This document shows positions 50,851-59,022 of a stretch of DNA of 64,000 nucleotides, piece after piece; positions within the stretch are counted from its first letter, which is position 1, and every line of letters begins with the position of its first letter. Source of the DNA: Serratia nevei (GTDB lineage: Bacteria > Pseudomonadota > Gammaproteobacteria > Enterobacterales > Enterobacteriaceae). The stretch is from the NCBI RefSeq assembly GCF_037948395.1, contig NZ_CP149940.1, positions 1,426,001 through 1,490,000 on the forward strand. The letters run 5' to 3'. The notes under the pieces were generated by a model. It did no database searches, was not told the DNA's origin, and saw only the letters and a program-made list of their open reading frames with translations. Both the position numbers and the translations under genes were made by a program.

Positions 50851-51217
50851 TCAACCTCGGTTTTCTCTCTTGCGTATGACTTCGTCTATCCGGGTAAAAA
50901 AATCTTCCACCAACTGATAGGCGGAATGAAACTCGTAGGGTGAGCCTTTGTCCGTCGGGGATGTCATGTTGGTGATCGTAAACGACGCGGCCTGAAAATT
51001 TACCTTTGCGAGGGGTTTTAATGGCATGCGCGTTATCTATGCCAAAAACCCGGGTATTGTGATTATCATGCAAGGTCAAATTGTAATGGATGCCGTGAGG
51101 GATAAAGGCCGTTTGGGTCACCGTCCAAGCCTCGATTTTCCACCAATAGCCATCCTCACGATTGACCCGCGTGCCGTGCAGGCTAAGGATGTAGTCCAGT
51201 CCATTGTGTTCATCCAT
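50851..51217 (-). pseudogene. TumE-like (DUF6516) toxin gene with a +1 frame disruption
   Basis: The first 86 or so codons (MDEHNGLDYILSLHGTRV onward, with HYNLTLHDNHNTRVFGIDNA) are the front of a DUF6516/TumE toxin. At a run of four C on the minus strand (50957-50960) the frame breaks. The expected C-terminus (PTDKGSPYEFHSAYQLVEDFF, then TRIDEVIRKRENRG and stop) continues in the +1 frame and ends at 50851, where the antitoxin ATG overlaps it. Removing one C restores a 121-residue protein. This is either an inactivating insertion, a sequencing error, or +1 recoding at CCC-C. Read literally, the toxin half is fused to the antitoxin frame. Confidence 0.75.
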
Positions 51218-51235
51218 TGATCAAAGCTCCATTTA

Positions 51236-51252
51236 TTATGATCTAATCATAA
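51236..51252. promoter_or_regulatory. Operator palindrome between the TA pair and LysR gene
   Basis: TTATGATCTAATCATAA: perfect 7-bp arms with a CTA centre, 19 bases upstream of the TumE-like start. It probably binds the HTH antitoxin for autoregulation. It also lies upstream of the divergent LysR gene, so both could be affected. Confidence 0.65.
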
Positions 51253-51315
51253 CAATTGAGCGTTTTATCGTCAACCCGTTACGCCGTGAAACCGGCTCTC
51301 CAAGAAGGGAAACGC

Positions 51316-52227
51316 ATGACCTCATTTGTCGATCTCGAGGTGTTTGTCCGCACGGTGGACGGCGGCAGTTTTTCCGCCGCGGCGCGCGCGCTGGATATAA
51401 CGCCGGCGGCGGCCAGCATCGCGGTGAAAAGGCTGGAGCAGCAGCTGGGCGCGCGGCTGCTGGTGCGTTCCACCCGCAGCCTGCGGTTGACGGAGGAGGG
51501 CGCCCGCTATCTCGACAGCGCGCGCCTGGCGCTGGGCGCGTTGGCTGAAGGGGAGCAGGCGATCCGCGAAAAGCATCAGGGGCTGTCTGGGGTGCTGCAG
51601 ATTTCAGCGCCGTCGGATTTCGGCCGTAATCTGCTGTTAGGCTGGCTGGACGAGTTCCGGCAACAGCATCCGCATATTCAGCTGCAGCTCCTGATCAACG
51701 ATCGGCAGGCCGATCTGTTCCGCGAACCGGTGGACGTGGCGTTGCGTTTCGGGGCGCTGGCCGACTCTTCGCTGGTGGCGCTGCCTATTTTGCCGCAGCA
51801 CCGGCGGCTGATTTGCGCCAGCCCGGATTATCTGCGGCGGCATGGCGTGCCGCAAACGCCGGCCGATCTGGCCCGGCACAGCATTCTGGTGTATCAGCCC
51901 AGCGGCAAACGGCAGGTGGAATGGCGGCTATGGCGCGGTGAGGAGCTGGTCGAAGTGCCGCTGAACGGCAGCTATTTTACCGATGACGGCGAGGTAGCGC
52001 GGCGCTGGGCGCTGGCCGGCCACGGGGTGGTGCGCAAGTCGGCGATCGACGTGGCGGCGGATATTCGCGCCGGGCGGCTGGTGCAACTGCTGCCGGAATG
52101 GCGCAGCGACGCGGTGCCGATCAATCTGGTCTGCCCGCATCGCTCGCAGGTGTCGGAACGCGTCAGGCAGCTGCAGCGCTTTTTACAGCAGCGCTGCCAG
52201 CGTTGGATGGACGATCACTTGGCCTGA
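51316..52227 (+). CDS. LysR-family transcriptional regulator
   Basis: A 303-residue LysR regulator: HTH at about 5-62 (VDLEVFVRTVDGGSFSAAAR, TPAAASIAVKRLEQQLGARL), effector domain from about 90 (GVLQISAPSDFGRNLLLGWL), ending with a basic helix. The ATG at 51316 follows AAGAAGGGAAACGC; an in-frame start at 51256 overlaps the operator region. The usual target of such a gene is a divergent SDR, found here 950 bases away on the other side of the toxin-antitoxin pair. Its 3' end overlaps a small converging gene. Confidence 0.9.
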   Translation: MTSFVDLEVFVRTVDGGSFSAAARALDITPAAASIAVKRLEQQLGARLLVRSTRSLRLTEEGARYLDSARLALGALAEGEQAIREKHQGLSGVLQISAPSDFGRNLLLGWLDEFRQQHPHIQLQLLINDRQADLFREPVDVALRFGALADSSLVALPILPQHRRLICASPDYLRRHGVPQTPADLARHSILVYQPSGKRQVEWRLWRGEELVEVPLNGSYFTDDGEVARRWALAGHGVVRKSAIDVAADIRAGRLVQLLPEWRSDAVPINLVCPHRSQVSERVRQLQRFLQQRCQRWMDDHLA

Positions 52228-52391
52228 AGGGTTTCGGTTTGCGCCGGCGTGGCGGCGGCATCCCCGGCAGGCGCGCTTTCTTCGTGCGGGGTAGTAGAAC
52301 GGGTGTAGATGTTCAGCCCGGCGAGAAATACGCCGCCCAAAGAACCGAAGGCGCACAGGGCGATGACGATGACGAACGCTTTTTTCAGCAT
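52215..52391 (-). CDS. Small membrane protein (58 residues), unrecognised
   Basis: A short open frame: MLKKAFVIVIALCAFGSLGG, then VFLAGLNIYTRSTTP and a 28-residue polar Ala/Glu/Pro tail ending QTETLQAK. Residues 5-27 form one hydrophobic helix after two Lys, so it is a single-pass membrane or exported protein. There is no obvious signal-peptidase or lipobox site. Start and coding character look real (hydrophobic core, sensible codons), but ribosome-site support (AGGAATAATTTCG direction, weak) is limited. It overlaps the LysR 3' end by 13 bases. Confidence 0.6.
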   Translation of the reverse strand: MLKKAFVIVIALCAFGSLGGVFLAGLNIYTRSTTPHEESAPAGDAAATPAQTETLQAK

Positions 52392-52468
52392 AGGAATAAT
52401 TTCGCAGGTTGCTTGGAACAGCGGGAATTATAGCCCCTTCACCGGGTGAAACAAGAATCGTTTTTAAC

Positions 52469-52490
52469 GGCGGCCCACAGACCGCCTTTT
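52469..52490. terminator. Possible terminator between the small gene and yedA
   Basis: GGCGG/CCGCC stem (52469-52473/52482-52486) with an 8-base loop. On the plus strand four T follow; on the yedA strand GTTAAAAA follows. Orientation undecided. Confidence 0.4.
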
Positions 52491-52497
52491 GCGATCG

Positions 52498-53418
52498 CTA
52501 CCGTTCGCTGTCGATGGCCTGCACGCGGGCCGGGCGGGCGAACAGGTATTTCCCCAGCGTCACCAGCACCACCGCCGCCACGATGATCGCCAGCGCCAGC
52601 CACTCGCGCGGCGCCAGCGATTCGCCGGCAAAGCCGATGCCGAGCAGCACCGCCACCACCGGGTTGACGTAGGCGTAGCTGGTGGCGACCGCCGGGCGCA
52701 CGTTCTTCAACAAAAACATATAGGCGCTGATCGCCAGCATCGAACCGAAGACGATCAGGTACCCCAGCGCCAGAAAGCCGCTGGTGCTCGGCATCTGAGT
52801 CAGGTGTTCGCCGCTCAGCTGGCTGGCGACCAATAACACCACGCCGGCGACCAGCATCTCCGCCGCGCCGGCCATCGGCCCGGCCGGCAGCGAGATGCGC
52901 GATCCCAATACCGAGCCGAAGGCCCAGCTGGCCGACGCCAGCAAAATGAGCAGCGCGCCGGTCGGGTTGCCCACCAGGTTGTTGCCGGTGTTGAGCAGCA
53001 CGATGCCCACCAGCCCGAGCGCGATGCCGGCCCATTCCAGTTTGGTGTTGCGCATGCCCCACAGCAGGCTGAAGCAGAGGGTGAACAGCGGCACCGTCGC
53101 CACCATCACCGCGGCGATGCCGGACGGTACGTGTTGGTGCTCCGCTACCGTCACCAGGCCGTTGCCCACCGCCAGCAGCAGAATGCCGATGACGCCGGCG
53201 GCCAGCCACTGCTTCGGCGTCGGCAGCGCGTGGCCGCGCCAGGCCAGGAAGCTGAACAGCACGATGCCGGCGGTCAGAAAGCGAATGCCGGCCATCATCA
53301 GCGGCGGCCACTGCGCGACGCCGAGGCGAATGACGAAATAGGTGGAACCCCAAACGATATATAACGTGAACAACGCCCCGATCAACGGCAGGACGCTACG
53401 GCTTGGTTGGCTAAGCAT
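52498..53418 (-). CDS. yedA: EamA-family exporter YedA
   Basis: A 306-residue drug/metabolite transporter superfamily protein with ten membrane segments in two EamA repeats. LFTLYIVWGSTYFVIRLGVA near the start, NGLVTVAEHQHVPSGIAAVMVATVP and ATSYAYVNPVVAVLLG near the end match E. coli YedA closely as I recall it. The natural substrate is unknown; overexpression in E. coli affects homoserine or drug export. The ATG at 53418 (MLSQPSRSV) is the family start; the same open frame extends upstream without coding features. Confidence 0.9.
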   Translation of the reverse strand: MLSQPSRSVLPLIGALFTLYIVWGSTYFVIRLGVAQWPPLMMAGIRFLTAGIVLFSFLAWRGHALPTPKQWLAAGVIGILLLAVGNGLVTVAEHQHVPSGIAAVMVATVPLFTLCFSLLWGMRNTKLEWAGIALGLVGIVLLNTGNNLVGNPTGALLILLASASWAFGSVLGSRISLPAGPMAGAAEMLVAGVVLLVASQLSGEHLTQMPSTSGFLALGYLIVFGSMLAISAYMFLLKNVRPAVATSYAYVNPVVAVLLGIGFAGESLAPREWLALAIIVAAVVLVTLGKYLFARPARVQAIDSER

Positions 53419-53527
53419 AGGATTGTATTTTGCAGGGATGATTATTATTAGAACGCTCAGTAAACCCGATCGGGCAACCGATAAGCAATGGCCTTCGGCA
53501 TTATTTTTCCCGGCCGCTGCCCGCCGT

Positions 53528-54022
53528 TCAGCTGTCCCGTCGTTTCCACTGCAGCCAGCTGACGGCCGGCAGATAAATCGACCAGCCGACGGCCAGCAGC
53601 AGCAGCATGAACTCCGGCGGCACGCCGGGCAGCAAGGCATCCAGCTTCCAGGATACGGCGTAGGCGAAGGGGCCGACGGCGGCGCCCAGCACCGCCAGCG
53701 GCCAGGGGGCCGCTCTGACCACGTCCAGCAGCCAATACCACCAGCAGCCGAAACCGATCCAAAGAGCGATGGCCCAGAGCGGCAGGCCGTGTTGCCCGCT
53801 GTAGTGCAGCACGCCGCTGTAGCTCCAAAGCCCATCCATGCCGATACCGCCCAAGGCGGCCAGGGCCGCGCCTTTACGGCGGGCGGCGGGGGTAAAAATC
53901 AGCGCCAGCGCCGCGCCGGCCAGCAGTATGCCGTTGAGCCGATCGCGAGTCAGCAGCGCCAGCAGCCAGCAGACGCCCAGTCCCAGCGTCGCCAGCCAGA
54001 ATCCGGCATGCGGCTTCTTCAT
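53528..54022 (-). CDS. Small integral membrane protein (DUF2878-like)
   Basis: A 164-residue protein with about five hydrophobic helices (10-27, 31-45, 53-66, 80-105, 110-125 and 138-155 approximately). Text such as ALGGIGMDGLWSYSGVLHY, LPLWAIALWIGFGCWWYWLLD and a closing PAVSWLQWKRRDS suggests the DUF2878 family, which has no known function. Single gene between yedA and the SufR-like regulator. The 178 bases downstream of the regulator end (54023-54200) hold no recognised gene. Confidence 0.68.
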   Translation of the reverse strand: MKKPHAGFWLATLGLGVCWLLALLTRDRLNGILLAGAALALIFTPAARRKGAALAALGGIGMDGLWSYSGVLHYSGQHGLPLWAIALWIGFGCWWYWLLDVVRAAPWPLAVLGAAVGPFAYAVSWKLDALLPGVPPEFMLLLLAVGWSIYLPAVSWLQWKRRDS

Positions 54023-54200
54023 CGTTCAACTCCCGTGGGGTTACTCTGCCGCTAGCGCGCCAGGCGCCGACGGATTTCTCAGGGCGGGCGTGAAGCCCGC
54101 TGTTTGCCTGAATGTTCGTTAATTCAACCTTAGAAGGGAAGGTGCGGGGTGCACAAGCAGAATAATCTGTACCGGTTGAAAACGTGGGCAAAAACCGGTG

Positions 54201-54854
54201 TTACAGGAGCGAAATGCGGTAGGCGCAGCGCCGCGAGCCGGCCAGAATGTGTTCGGCGCGCTCTACCTGCGCCTGCAGCACTTCGGTGAAGATACTCAAC
54301 TCCGCCCGGCAGAAGCCCTGGCAGACGGTGGCGGCGGCGCAGATCGGGCAGTGATTTTCCACCAGCAGATAGGTACCGTCCTCTTCCTGGCGCCATTCGG
54401 CCATATAGCCTTCGCGGCAGCGGATCTCGGTCAGGCGCGCCACGCGCTCCTGCAGATCGGCGGCGCCGATCATCGCCTGCTTGTAGTTGATGCGGTTTTC
54501 CTGCTCGCGGGTCTCGATCAGCACGTCGAGCGCCTGTTCGCCCAGCTTGTCGCGCACGGTGCGCAGCAGCTGCACCGTCAGATCCGCATGGGTGTCGGGA
54601 AAGCGTGCGTTGCCGGCCGAGGTCAAATGCCACAGCTGCACCGGGCGGCCCACGCCGCGCGTTTCCGCCACCGCTTCGACCAGCCCCTCTTTCGCCAGCT
54701 TGACGAACTGCTGGCGGGCCGCCTCACCGGTGGTGCCGAGCACCTTTCCTGCGTCAGAAGCTTGCTGCGGGCCGCGGGTTTTCAATAGCGTCAGCAAGCG
54801 GTCACTGACCGATTGTGCGGTGCTGCCGCTATTTTCCAAGTTTATTCTTGACAT
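54201..54854 (-). CDS. SufR-like (DeoR/MarR-type) regulator with C-terminal Cys cluster
   Basis: A 217-residue repressor: winged HTH in the N-terminal third (ASDAGKVLGTTGEAARQQFVKLAKEGLVE, about 32-60, read in parts), then a helical effector domain and a Cys cluster ENHCPICAAATVCQGFCRAEL (about 166-186), plus a last Cys near the C-terminus (RRCAYRISLL). The SufR family binds a [4Fe-4S] cluster with such Cys and senses Fe-S or redox state. Divergent from an MFS gene. Two copies of TCCAAG-N6-CTTG flank its start, so autoregulation with the exporter is likely. Confidence 0.85.
   Translation of the reverse strand: MSRINLENSGSTAQSVSDRLLTLLKTRGPQQASDAGKVLGTTGEAARQQFVKLAKEGLVEAVAETRGVGRPVQLWHLTSAGNARFPDTHADLTVQLLRTVRDKLGEQALDVLIETREQENRINYKQAMIGAADLQERVARLTEIRCREGYMAEWRQEEDGTYLLVENHCPICAAATVCQGFCRAELSIFTEVLQAQVERAEHILAGSRRCAYRISLL
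54835..54850. promoter_or_regulatory. Operator copy 1: TCCAAG-N6-CTTG
   Basis: TCCAAG-TTTATT-CTTG overlaps the first codons of the SufR-like gene, starting 4 bases inside its start codon. The same motif recurs 45 bases away, and the two copies bracket the divergent promoters. Confidence 0.55.
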
Positions 54855-54879
54855 ATTTCTCCGCCTCGCCCTAACTTAT

Positions 54880-54895
54880 TCCAAGATAACTCTTG
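54880..54895. promoter_or_regulatory. Operator copy 2: TCCAAG-N6-CTTG
   Basis: TCCAAG-ATAACT-CTTG, in the intergenic region just upstream of the MFS gene. Same arms and spacing as copy 1 and a 45-base centre distance, about four helical turns. Confidence 0.6.
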
Positions 54896-54957
54896 TTAAA
54901 TTTAACGCAATCTCATGACCAACTCAATGCCATTCCTCTGAAAACAGGACGACAACC

Positions 54958-56412
54958 GTGATAACCCATGACGATAGCCGCTGGAGCGACCTCTTCTCCG
55001 GCAAAAATGCGGCCAGTGCGATCGCGCTTTCGCTCGGCGTAGCGCTGCATGCCATCAATATTCTGGTCGCCACCACCATTCTGCCCTCGGTAGTGCAGGA
55101 TATCGGCGGGCTGGATCTCTACGCCTGGAACACCACGCTGTTCGTGGTGGCGTCGATCCTCGGCTCCGCGCTGTCGGCCCGCTTGCTCAGCGGCTACGGC
55201 GCGCGCAGCGCCTATCTGGTGGCTTCGCTGTTCTTCATCGCCGGGGCGGCGCTGTGTGCGCTGGCGCCGAGCATGCCGGTGATGCTGATCGGCCGCACGG
55301 TGCAGGGCTTCGGCGGCGGGCTGATCTTTGCGCTCTCCTACGCGATGATCAACCTGGTGTTCGAGCAGCGATTGTGGCCGCGCGCCATGGCGCTCATCTC
55401 GGCGATGTGGGGCATCGCCACCCTGGTGGGGCCGGCGGTGGGCGGCATTTTCGCCGAGCTGCACGCCTGGCGTTGGGCCTTCGGCATTCTGCTGCCGATC
55501 ATGGCGCTGTACGCCGCGTTTACCTTCCTGATCCTGCCCAAGGGCAAAGCGCAGCAGGCGGCCGCGCCGTTGCCGGCCGCCCAGATGCTGCTGCTGACCG
55601 TGGCGGTGCTGGTGGTGTCCGCCGGCAGCCTGGCACACAGCGCCTGGATCAACCTGGCGGGCATCGCGCTCTCGCTGCTGCTGATGGCTTGGCTGCTGAA
55701 GCGTGAAGCGCACTCGAGGGCCCGTCTGTTACCGCACGGCGCACTGCGGCGCGGTTCATCGTTAGCGGCGCTCTACATCACGACCGCGTTGCTGGTGATC
55801 GGCATGACCAGCGAGATCTTCGTGCCGTATTTCCTGCAGCTGCTGCACGGCCAGTCGCCGCTGATCTCCGGCTATATCGCCGCTGCCATGGCCGCCGGCT
55901 GGACGCTGTCCGAGATCCTCAGCTCCGGCTGGCGCGGGGCGGGTATTCGCCGGGCGATCGTCAGCGGGCCGCTGTTTGTGCTGGTGGGGCTGCTGGCGCT
56001 GGCGATCCTGATGCCGGTGCCGTCCGGTGGCCACTGGCAGGCGCTGGCGCCGATCGTCATTGCGCTGTTGCTGGTGGGATTCGGCATCGGTTTCGGCTGG
56101 CCGCACCTGCTGACGCGCATTTTGCAGGTGGCGCCTGAGGCGGACAAAGACATCGCCGGCGCTTCCATTACCACGGTGCAGCTGTTCGCCACCGCGTTCG
56201 GGGCGGCGCTGGCCGGGATGACGGCCAATCTGGCGGGGCTGAACGATCCGGGCGGGGCGGTGGGCGCGGCGTCGGCGGCGCGTTGGCTGTTCCTGGCGTT
56301 CGCGCTGGCGCCGCTGCTGGCGGTGTTCAGCGCCTGGCGCTGCGCGGCGATCGCGCCGCCGGGCGCCGAGACGGGCAATTTTGTACAAACCCCGCCCTCG
56401 CGTGAGTGCTAG
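54958..56412 (+). CDS. MFS transporter
   Basis: Major facilitator with about 14 membrane segments, 484 residues, of the drug:H+ antiporter type. The first helix text is ALSLGVALHAINILVATTILPSVV; after helix 2 comes ARLLSGYGARSAYLVASLFF, a motif A-like loop, and GRTVQGFGGGLIFALSYAM is the motif C-containing region. The start is GTG 54958, 8 bases after AGGA. It is divergent from a SufR-like repressor. AraC gene follows 30 bases later. Confidence 0.88.
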   Translation: MITHDDSRWSDLFSGKNAASAIALSLGVALHAINILVATTILPSVVQDIGGLDLYAWNTTLFVVASILGSALSARLLSGYGARSAYLVASLFFIAGAALCALAPSMPVMLIGRTVQGFGGGLIFALSYAMINLVFEQRLWPRAMALISAMWGIATLVGPAVGGIFAELHAWRWAFGILLPIMALYAAFTFLILPKGKAQQAAAPLPAAQMLLLTVAVLVVSAGSLAHSAWINLAGIALSLLLMAWLLKREAHSRARLLPHGALRRGSSLAALYITTALLVIGMTSEIFVPYFLQLLHGQSPLISGYIAAAMAAGWTLSEILSSGWRGAGIRRAIVSGPLFVLVGLLALAILMPVPSGGHWQALAPIVIALLLVGFGIGFGWPHLLTRILQVAPEADKDIAGASITTVQLFATAFGAALAGMTANLAGLNDPGGAVGAASAARWLFLAFALAPLLAVFSAWRCAAIAPPGAETGNFVQTPPSREC

Positions 56413-56442
56413 AATGGCGCTCATTCAGCGGAGGTAGGCAAG

Positions 56443-57291
56443 ATGAAGGTGGAAGGCGCAGCGCGCAAAGCATCCCGGGAACAGGCCCATTTCATGCACG
56501 TCGACGATCTCGGCGGGCTGGAAGTGCTGCAGGCCACCTACCGCCGCCAAACCTTCTCGCGCCACAGCCATGAAGGCTTCTGCGTGGGCGTCATCGACGA
56601 CGGCGCCCAGCGTTTCTACCGCACCGGTGGCGAACACGTGGCGCCGCTGGGCAGCATCATTCTGGTCAACGCCGACGACATCCACACCGGCAGCTCCGCC
56701 ACCGAAGAGGGATGGTCGTATCAGGCGATGTACCCGACGCCGGAGCTGCTGGCGTTTTTGTCGCGCGATCTGAAAACCGGCGCTGGCGCGACGCCTTATT
56801 TCCCCAACCCGGTGGTGCACGACGTCGGCCTGGCCGGCCAGCTGCGGATGGCGTTCAGCCTGCTGCGCAGCGATGAGAACCGGCTGATGAAAGAGACCAT
56901 GGTGTTCTCGGCGCTGACCTGGCTGATGCTGCGGCACGGTAAAAGCCGCATCGATCCCACGCCGCAGAGCCGGGCGCAAAGCCAGGTGGCGCGGGTGAAA
57001 GCCTTTCTCGACGATTTCCCCGAGGCGGACATTTCGCTGCTGGAGCTGGCGGAGCGAGTGGCGCTCAGCCCTTATTACCTGCTGCGGCAGTTTCAGCAGG
57101 CCACCGGTCTGCCGCCGCACGCCTATCAAATTCAGGCGCGGCTGCGTAAAGCGCGCGGCATGCTGAAGGCCGGCAGCAGCGTGCTGGACAGCGCGCTGAG
57201 CTGCGGTTTTCACGATCAAAGCCATTTCCACCGCCATTTTCGCAAGTCGATGGGCATCACGCCGGGCGACTACGTCAAATCGCTGAAATAG
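56443..57291 (+). CDS. AraC-family transcriptional regulator
   Basis: A 282-residue regulator: cupin-type effector domain (about 20-175; YRRQTFSRHSHEGFCVGVID with metal-site-like H residues) and two C-terminal HTH motifs (about 185-282: ADISLLELAERVALSPYYLLRQF and VLDSALSCGFHDQSHFHRHFRKSMGITPGDY). Followed 72 bases later by azlCD, its probable target; many AraC-azlCD pairs exist. A small hairpin CGGGT/ACCCG (57301-57315) lies between them. Confidence 0.9.
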   Translation: MKVEGAARKASREQAHFMHVDDLGGLEVLQATYRRQTFSRHSHEGFCVGVIDDGAQRFYRTGGEHVAPLGSIILVNADDIHTGSSATEEGWSYQAMYPTPELLAFLSRDLKTGAGATPYFPNPVVHDVGLAGQLRMAFSLLRSDENRLMKETMVFSALTWLMLRHGKSRIDPTPQSRAQSQVARVKAFLDDFPEADISLLELAERVALSPYYLLRQFQQATGLPPHAYQIQARLRKARGMLKAGSSVLDSALSCGFHDQSHFHRHFRKSMGITPGDYVKSLK

Positions 57292-57362
57292 TCGGGCAAT
57301 CGGGTGCAATACCCGTGTGCGCCTGCGCCGTAAGCTGGCTTCTTCAACCGAAGGAGAAGCCC

Positions 57363-58073
57363 ATGACTGATTCAATCCCCCTCATCACGCCGCCGTCTGC
57401 TCGCCTGCGCCCTGCGCTGCAGGGTGGGGTGGCGATCTTGCCGCTGTGCCTGGCGGTGGTGCCGTGGGGCATACTGGCGGGCTCGATGGCCCTGCAAAAC
57501 GGCCTGACGCCGGCGCAGGGGCTGGGCATGTCGGCCATCGTGTTCGCCGGGGCGGCGCAGCTGGTGGCGATGGGCATGATCAAGGGCGGCGCCGGGCTGC
57601 TGGCGATCCTGCTGTCGACCTTTTTCGTCACCGCCCAGCATTTTCTCTATGCGCTGCGGCTGCGGGAGCGCATTGCGCCGCTGCCGTTACGCTGGCGGCT
57701 GGCCCTGGGATTCTTGCTCACCGATGAACTGTTTGCGCTGACCGGCGAACAGGCGCCGGCGCGTTTCGACCGCTGGTATGCGCTGGGCGCCGGGCTGACC
57801 TTTTACCTGTGCTGGTTTCTCTCCACGCTGCTCGGCATCGTAGCCGCCGGCAGCGCCGGGGATCTGGACGGTTATGGGCTGGATTTTTCCATCGCCGCCA
57901 CCTTTATCGCCATCGTGGTGCCGCTGGTGCGCAGCCTGCCGGTGTTGGCCTGCGTGCTGACCGCGCTGCTGCTTTCCATCGTGTTGCACCATTTCCAGAC
58001 GCCGGGCGCATTGGTTATCGCCACCGTGGCGGCGATGCTGGTCGGGCTGCTGTGCAGCGGGGGGCGCCGATGA
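57363..58073 (+). CDS. azlC: AzlC-family branched-chain amino acid exporter subunit
   Basis: A 236-residue inner-membrane protein, larger subunit of an AzlCD (LIV-E type, YgaZ-like) exporter of branched-chain amino acids or analogues. Family text is LCLAVVPWGILAGSMALQNG (about 27-46) and AQHFLYALRLRERIAPLPLRW, followed by LLTDELFALTG. Start ATG 57363 follows AAGGAGAAGCCC. It overlaps azlD by 4 bases. Confidence 0.9.
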   Translation: MTDSIPLITPPSARLRPALQGGVAILPLCLAVVPWGILAGSMALQNGLTPAQGLGMSAIVFAGAAQLVAMGMIKGGAGLLAILLSTFFVTAQHFLYALRLRERIAPLPLRWRLALGFLLTDELFALTGEQAPARFDRWYALGAGLTFYLCWFLSTLLGIVAAGSAGDLDGYGLDFSIAATFIAIVVPLVRSLPVLACVLTALLLSIVLHHFQTPGALVIATVAAMLVGLLCSGGRR

Positions 58074-58381
58074 TCTGGCTGACGATAGTCTTGATGGGGC
58101 TGGTGGTGTTCTTCAACCGTTACTGCTTTTTGGCGCCGGGATTGCCGCTGCGGTTATCGCCGCGCGTCAAAACCCTGCTGAGCTTTTCCGTGCCGGCGGT
58201 GCTGACGGCCATTTGCGGGCCGATTATCGCCTTCAGCGGCGACCAGCTGCGCGCCGCGCCGGATAACCCTTACCTGTGGGGGGCGGTGTTTGCGGTGATA
58301 TTGGCGTTCTTTCTGCGCAACATGCTGGCGGTGGTGTTGCTGAGCCTGCTGATATTTATCGCGCTGCGCGGCATTTTTTAA
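58070..58381 (+). CDS. azlD: AzlD-family amino acid exporter subunit
   Basis: A 103-residue membrane protein with four hydrophobic helices, small partner of AzlC: MIWLTIVLMGLVVFFNRYCFL, then LRLSPRVKTLLSFSVPAVLTAI and AVFAVILAFFLRNMLAVVL. Its ATG overlaps the azlC stop (ATGA at 58070-58073), the standard arrangement. Confidence 0.92.
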   Translation: MIWLTIVLMGLVVFFNRYCFLAPGLPLRLSPRVKTLLSFSVPAVLTAICGPIIAFSGDQLRAAPDNPYLWGAVFAVILAFFLRNMLAVVLLSLLIFIALRGIF

Positions 58382-58395
58382 AATTCGCTTGCCAT

Positions 58396-58411
58396 ATCTC
58401 TAATTTGAGAT
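58396..58411 (+). promoter_or_regulatory. Palindrome upstream of the XRE-cupin gene
   Basis: ATCTC-TAATTT-GAGAT (58396-58411) sits inside wider arms CCATAT (58392-58397) and ATATGG (58432-58437). It lies 40 bases before the start of a regulator that probably binds it. Confidence 0.4.
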
Positions 58412-58450
58412 TATTTCTCTTATATGGGATTTTGCGGCGGAGTGTGAGCG

Positions 58451-59020
58451 ATGGATAACGGTTTGGAGACGGCCGACCTGAAGTTGGCGCAGCGGTTGGC
58501 GGATTTGCGCCAGCAGCAGGGGTGGTCGCTGGAGGAGCTGGCGCAACGCACCGGCCTTAGCCGGGCGACGCTCTCGCGGGTGGAGCGCACCGAAACCAGC
58601 CCGACGGCGTCGCTGCTGAACCGGCTGTGCGCCGCCTACGGGTTGACCATGTCGCGCCTGCTGAGCGAAATCGAAGACGAACCGCCGGAGCTGCTGCGGC
58701 CGCCGCAACAGCCGGTATGGGTCGATCGCGCCAGCGGTTTTCACCGTCGCTCCGTTTCCCCGCCTGCCGCGCTGTATAAGGCCGAATTTATCGAAGCCCG
58801 GCTCGATGCCGGCGCGCAGATCGATTACGACCTGCCGTCGATTCCGGCGCTGGAGCATCACCTCTGGCTGCTGTCCGGGCAGCTGGAGCTGACGCTGGAA
58901 GGGCGCGTTTTCCGGCTGTCGCCCGGCGATTGTCTGCGCTACCGCCTGTTCGGCGCTTCCCGTTTCCATGTCCCCGGCGATGAGCCGGCCCATTACACGC
59001 TCGTTATCTGCAGGCCATAG
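58451..59020 (+). CDS. XRE-family regulator with cupin domain
   Basis: A 189-residue regulator: lambda-repressor-type HTH at about 12-65 (LAQRLADLRQQQGWSLEELA, RTGLSRATLSRVERTETSPTASLLNRLC) and a C-terminal cupin from about 105 (EHHLWLLSGQLELTLEGRVF, LSPGDCLRYRLFG). Such proteins regulate small-molecule metabolism through a cupin-bound effector. It is 2 bases before a GNAT gene, so they form one operon, and the GNAT substrate may relate to the effector. Confidence 0.9.
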   Translation: MDNGLETADLKLAQRLADLRQQQGWSLEELAQRTGLSRATLSRVERTETSPTASLLNRLCAAYGLTMSRLLSEIEDEPPELLRPPQQPVWVDRASGFHRRSVSPPAALYKAEFIEARLDAGAQIDYDLPSIPALEHHLWLLSGQLELTLEGRVFRLSPGDCLRYRLFGASRFHVPGDEPAHYTLVICRP

Positions 59021-59022
59021 CC

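Noticed and set aside
50471..51217. A single 248-residue fusion protein
   Set aside because: The second half alone has a normal start with its own ribosome site, and the first half matches the front of a different family whose end lies in the +1 frame. Two genes with a frame break explain it better.
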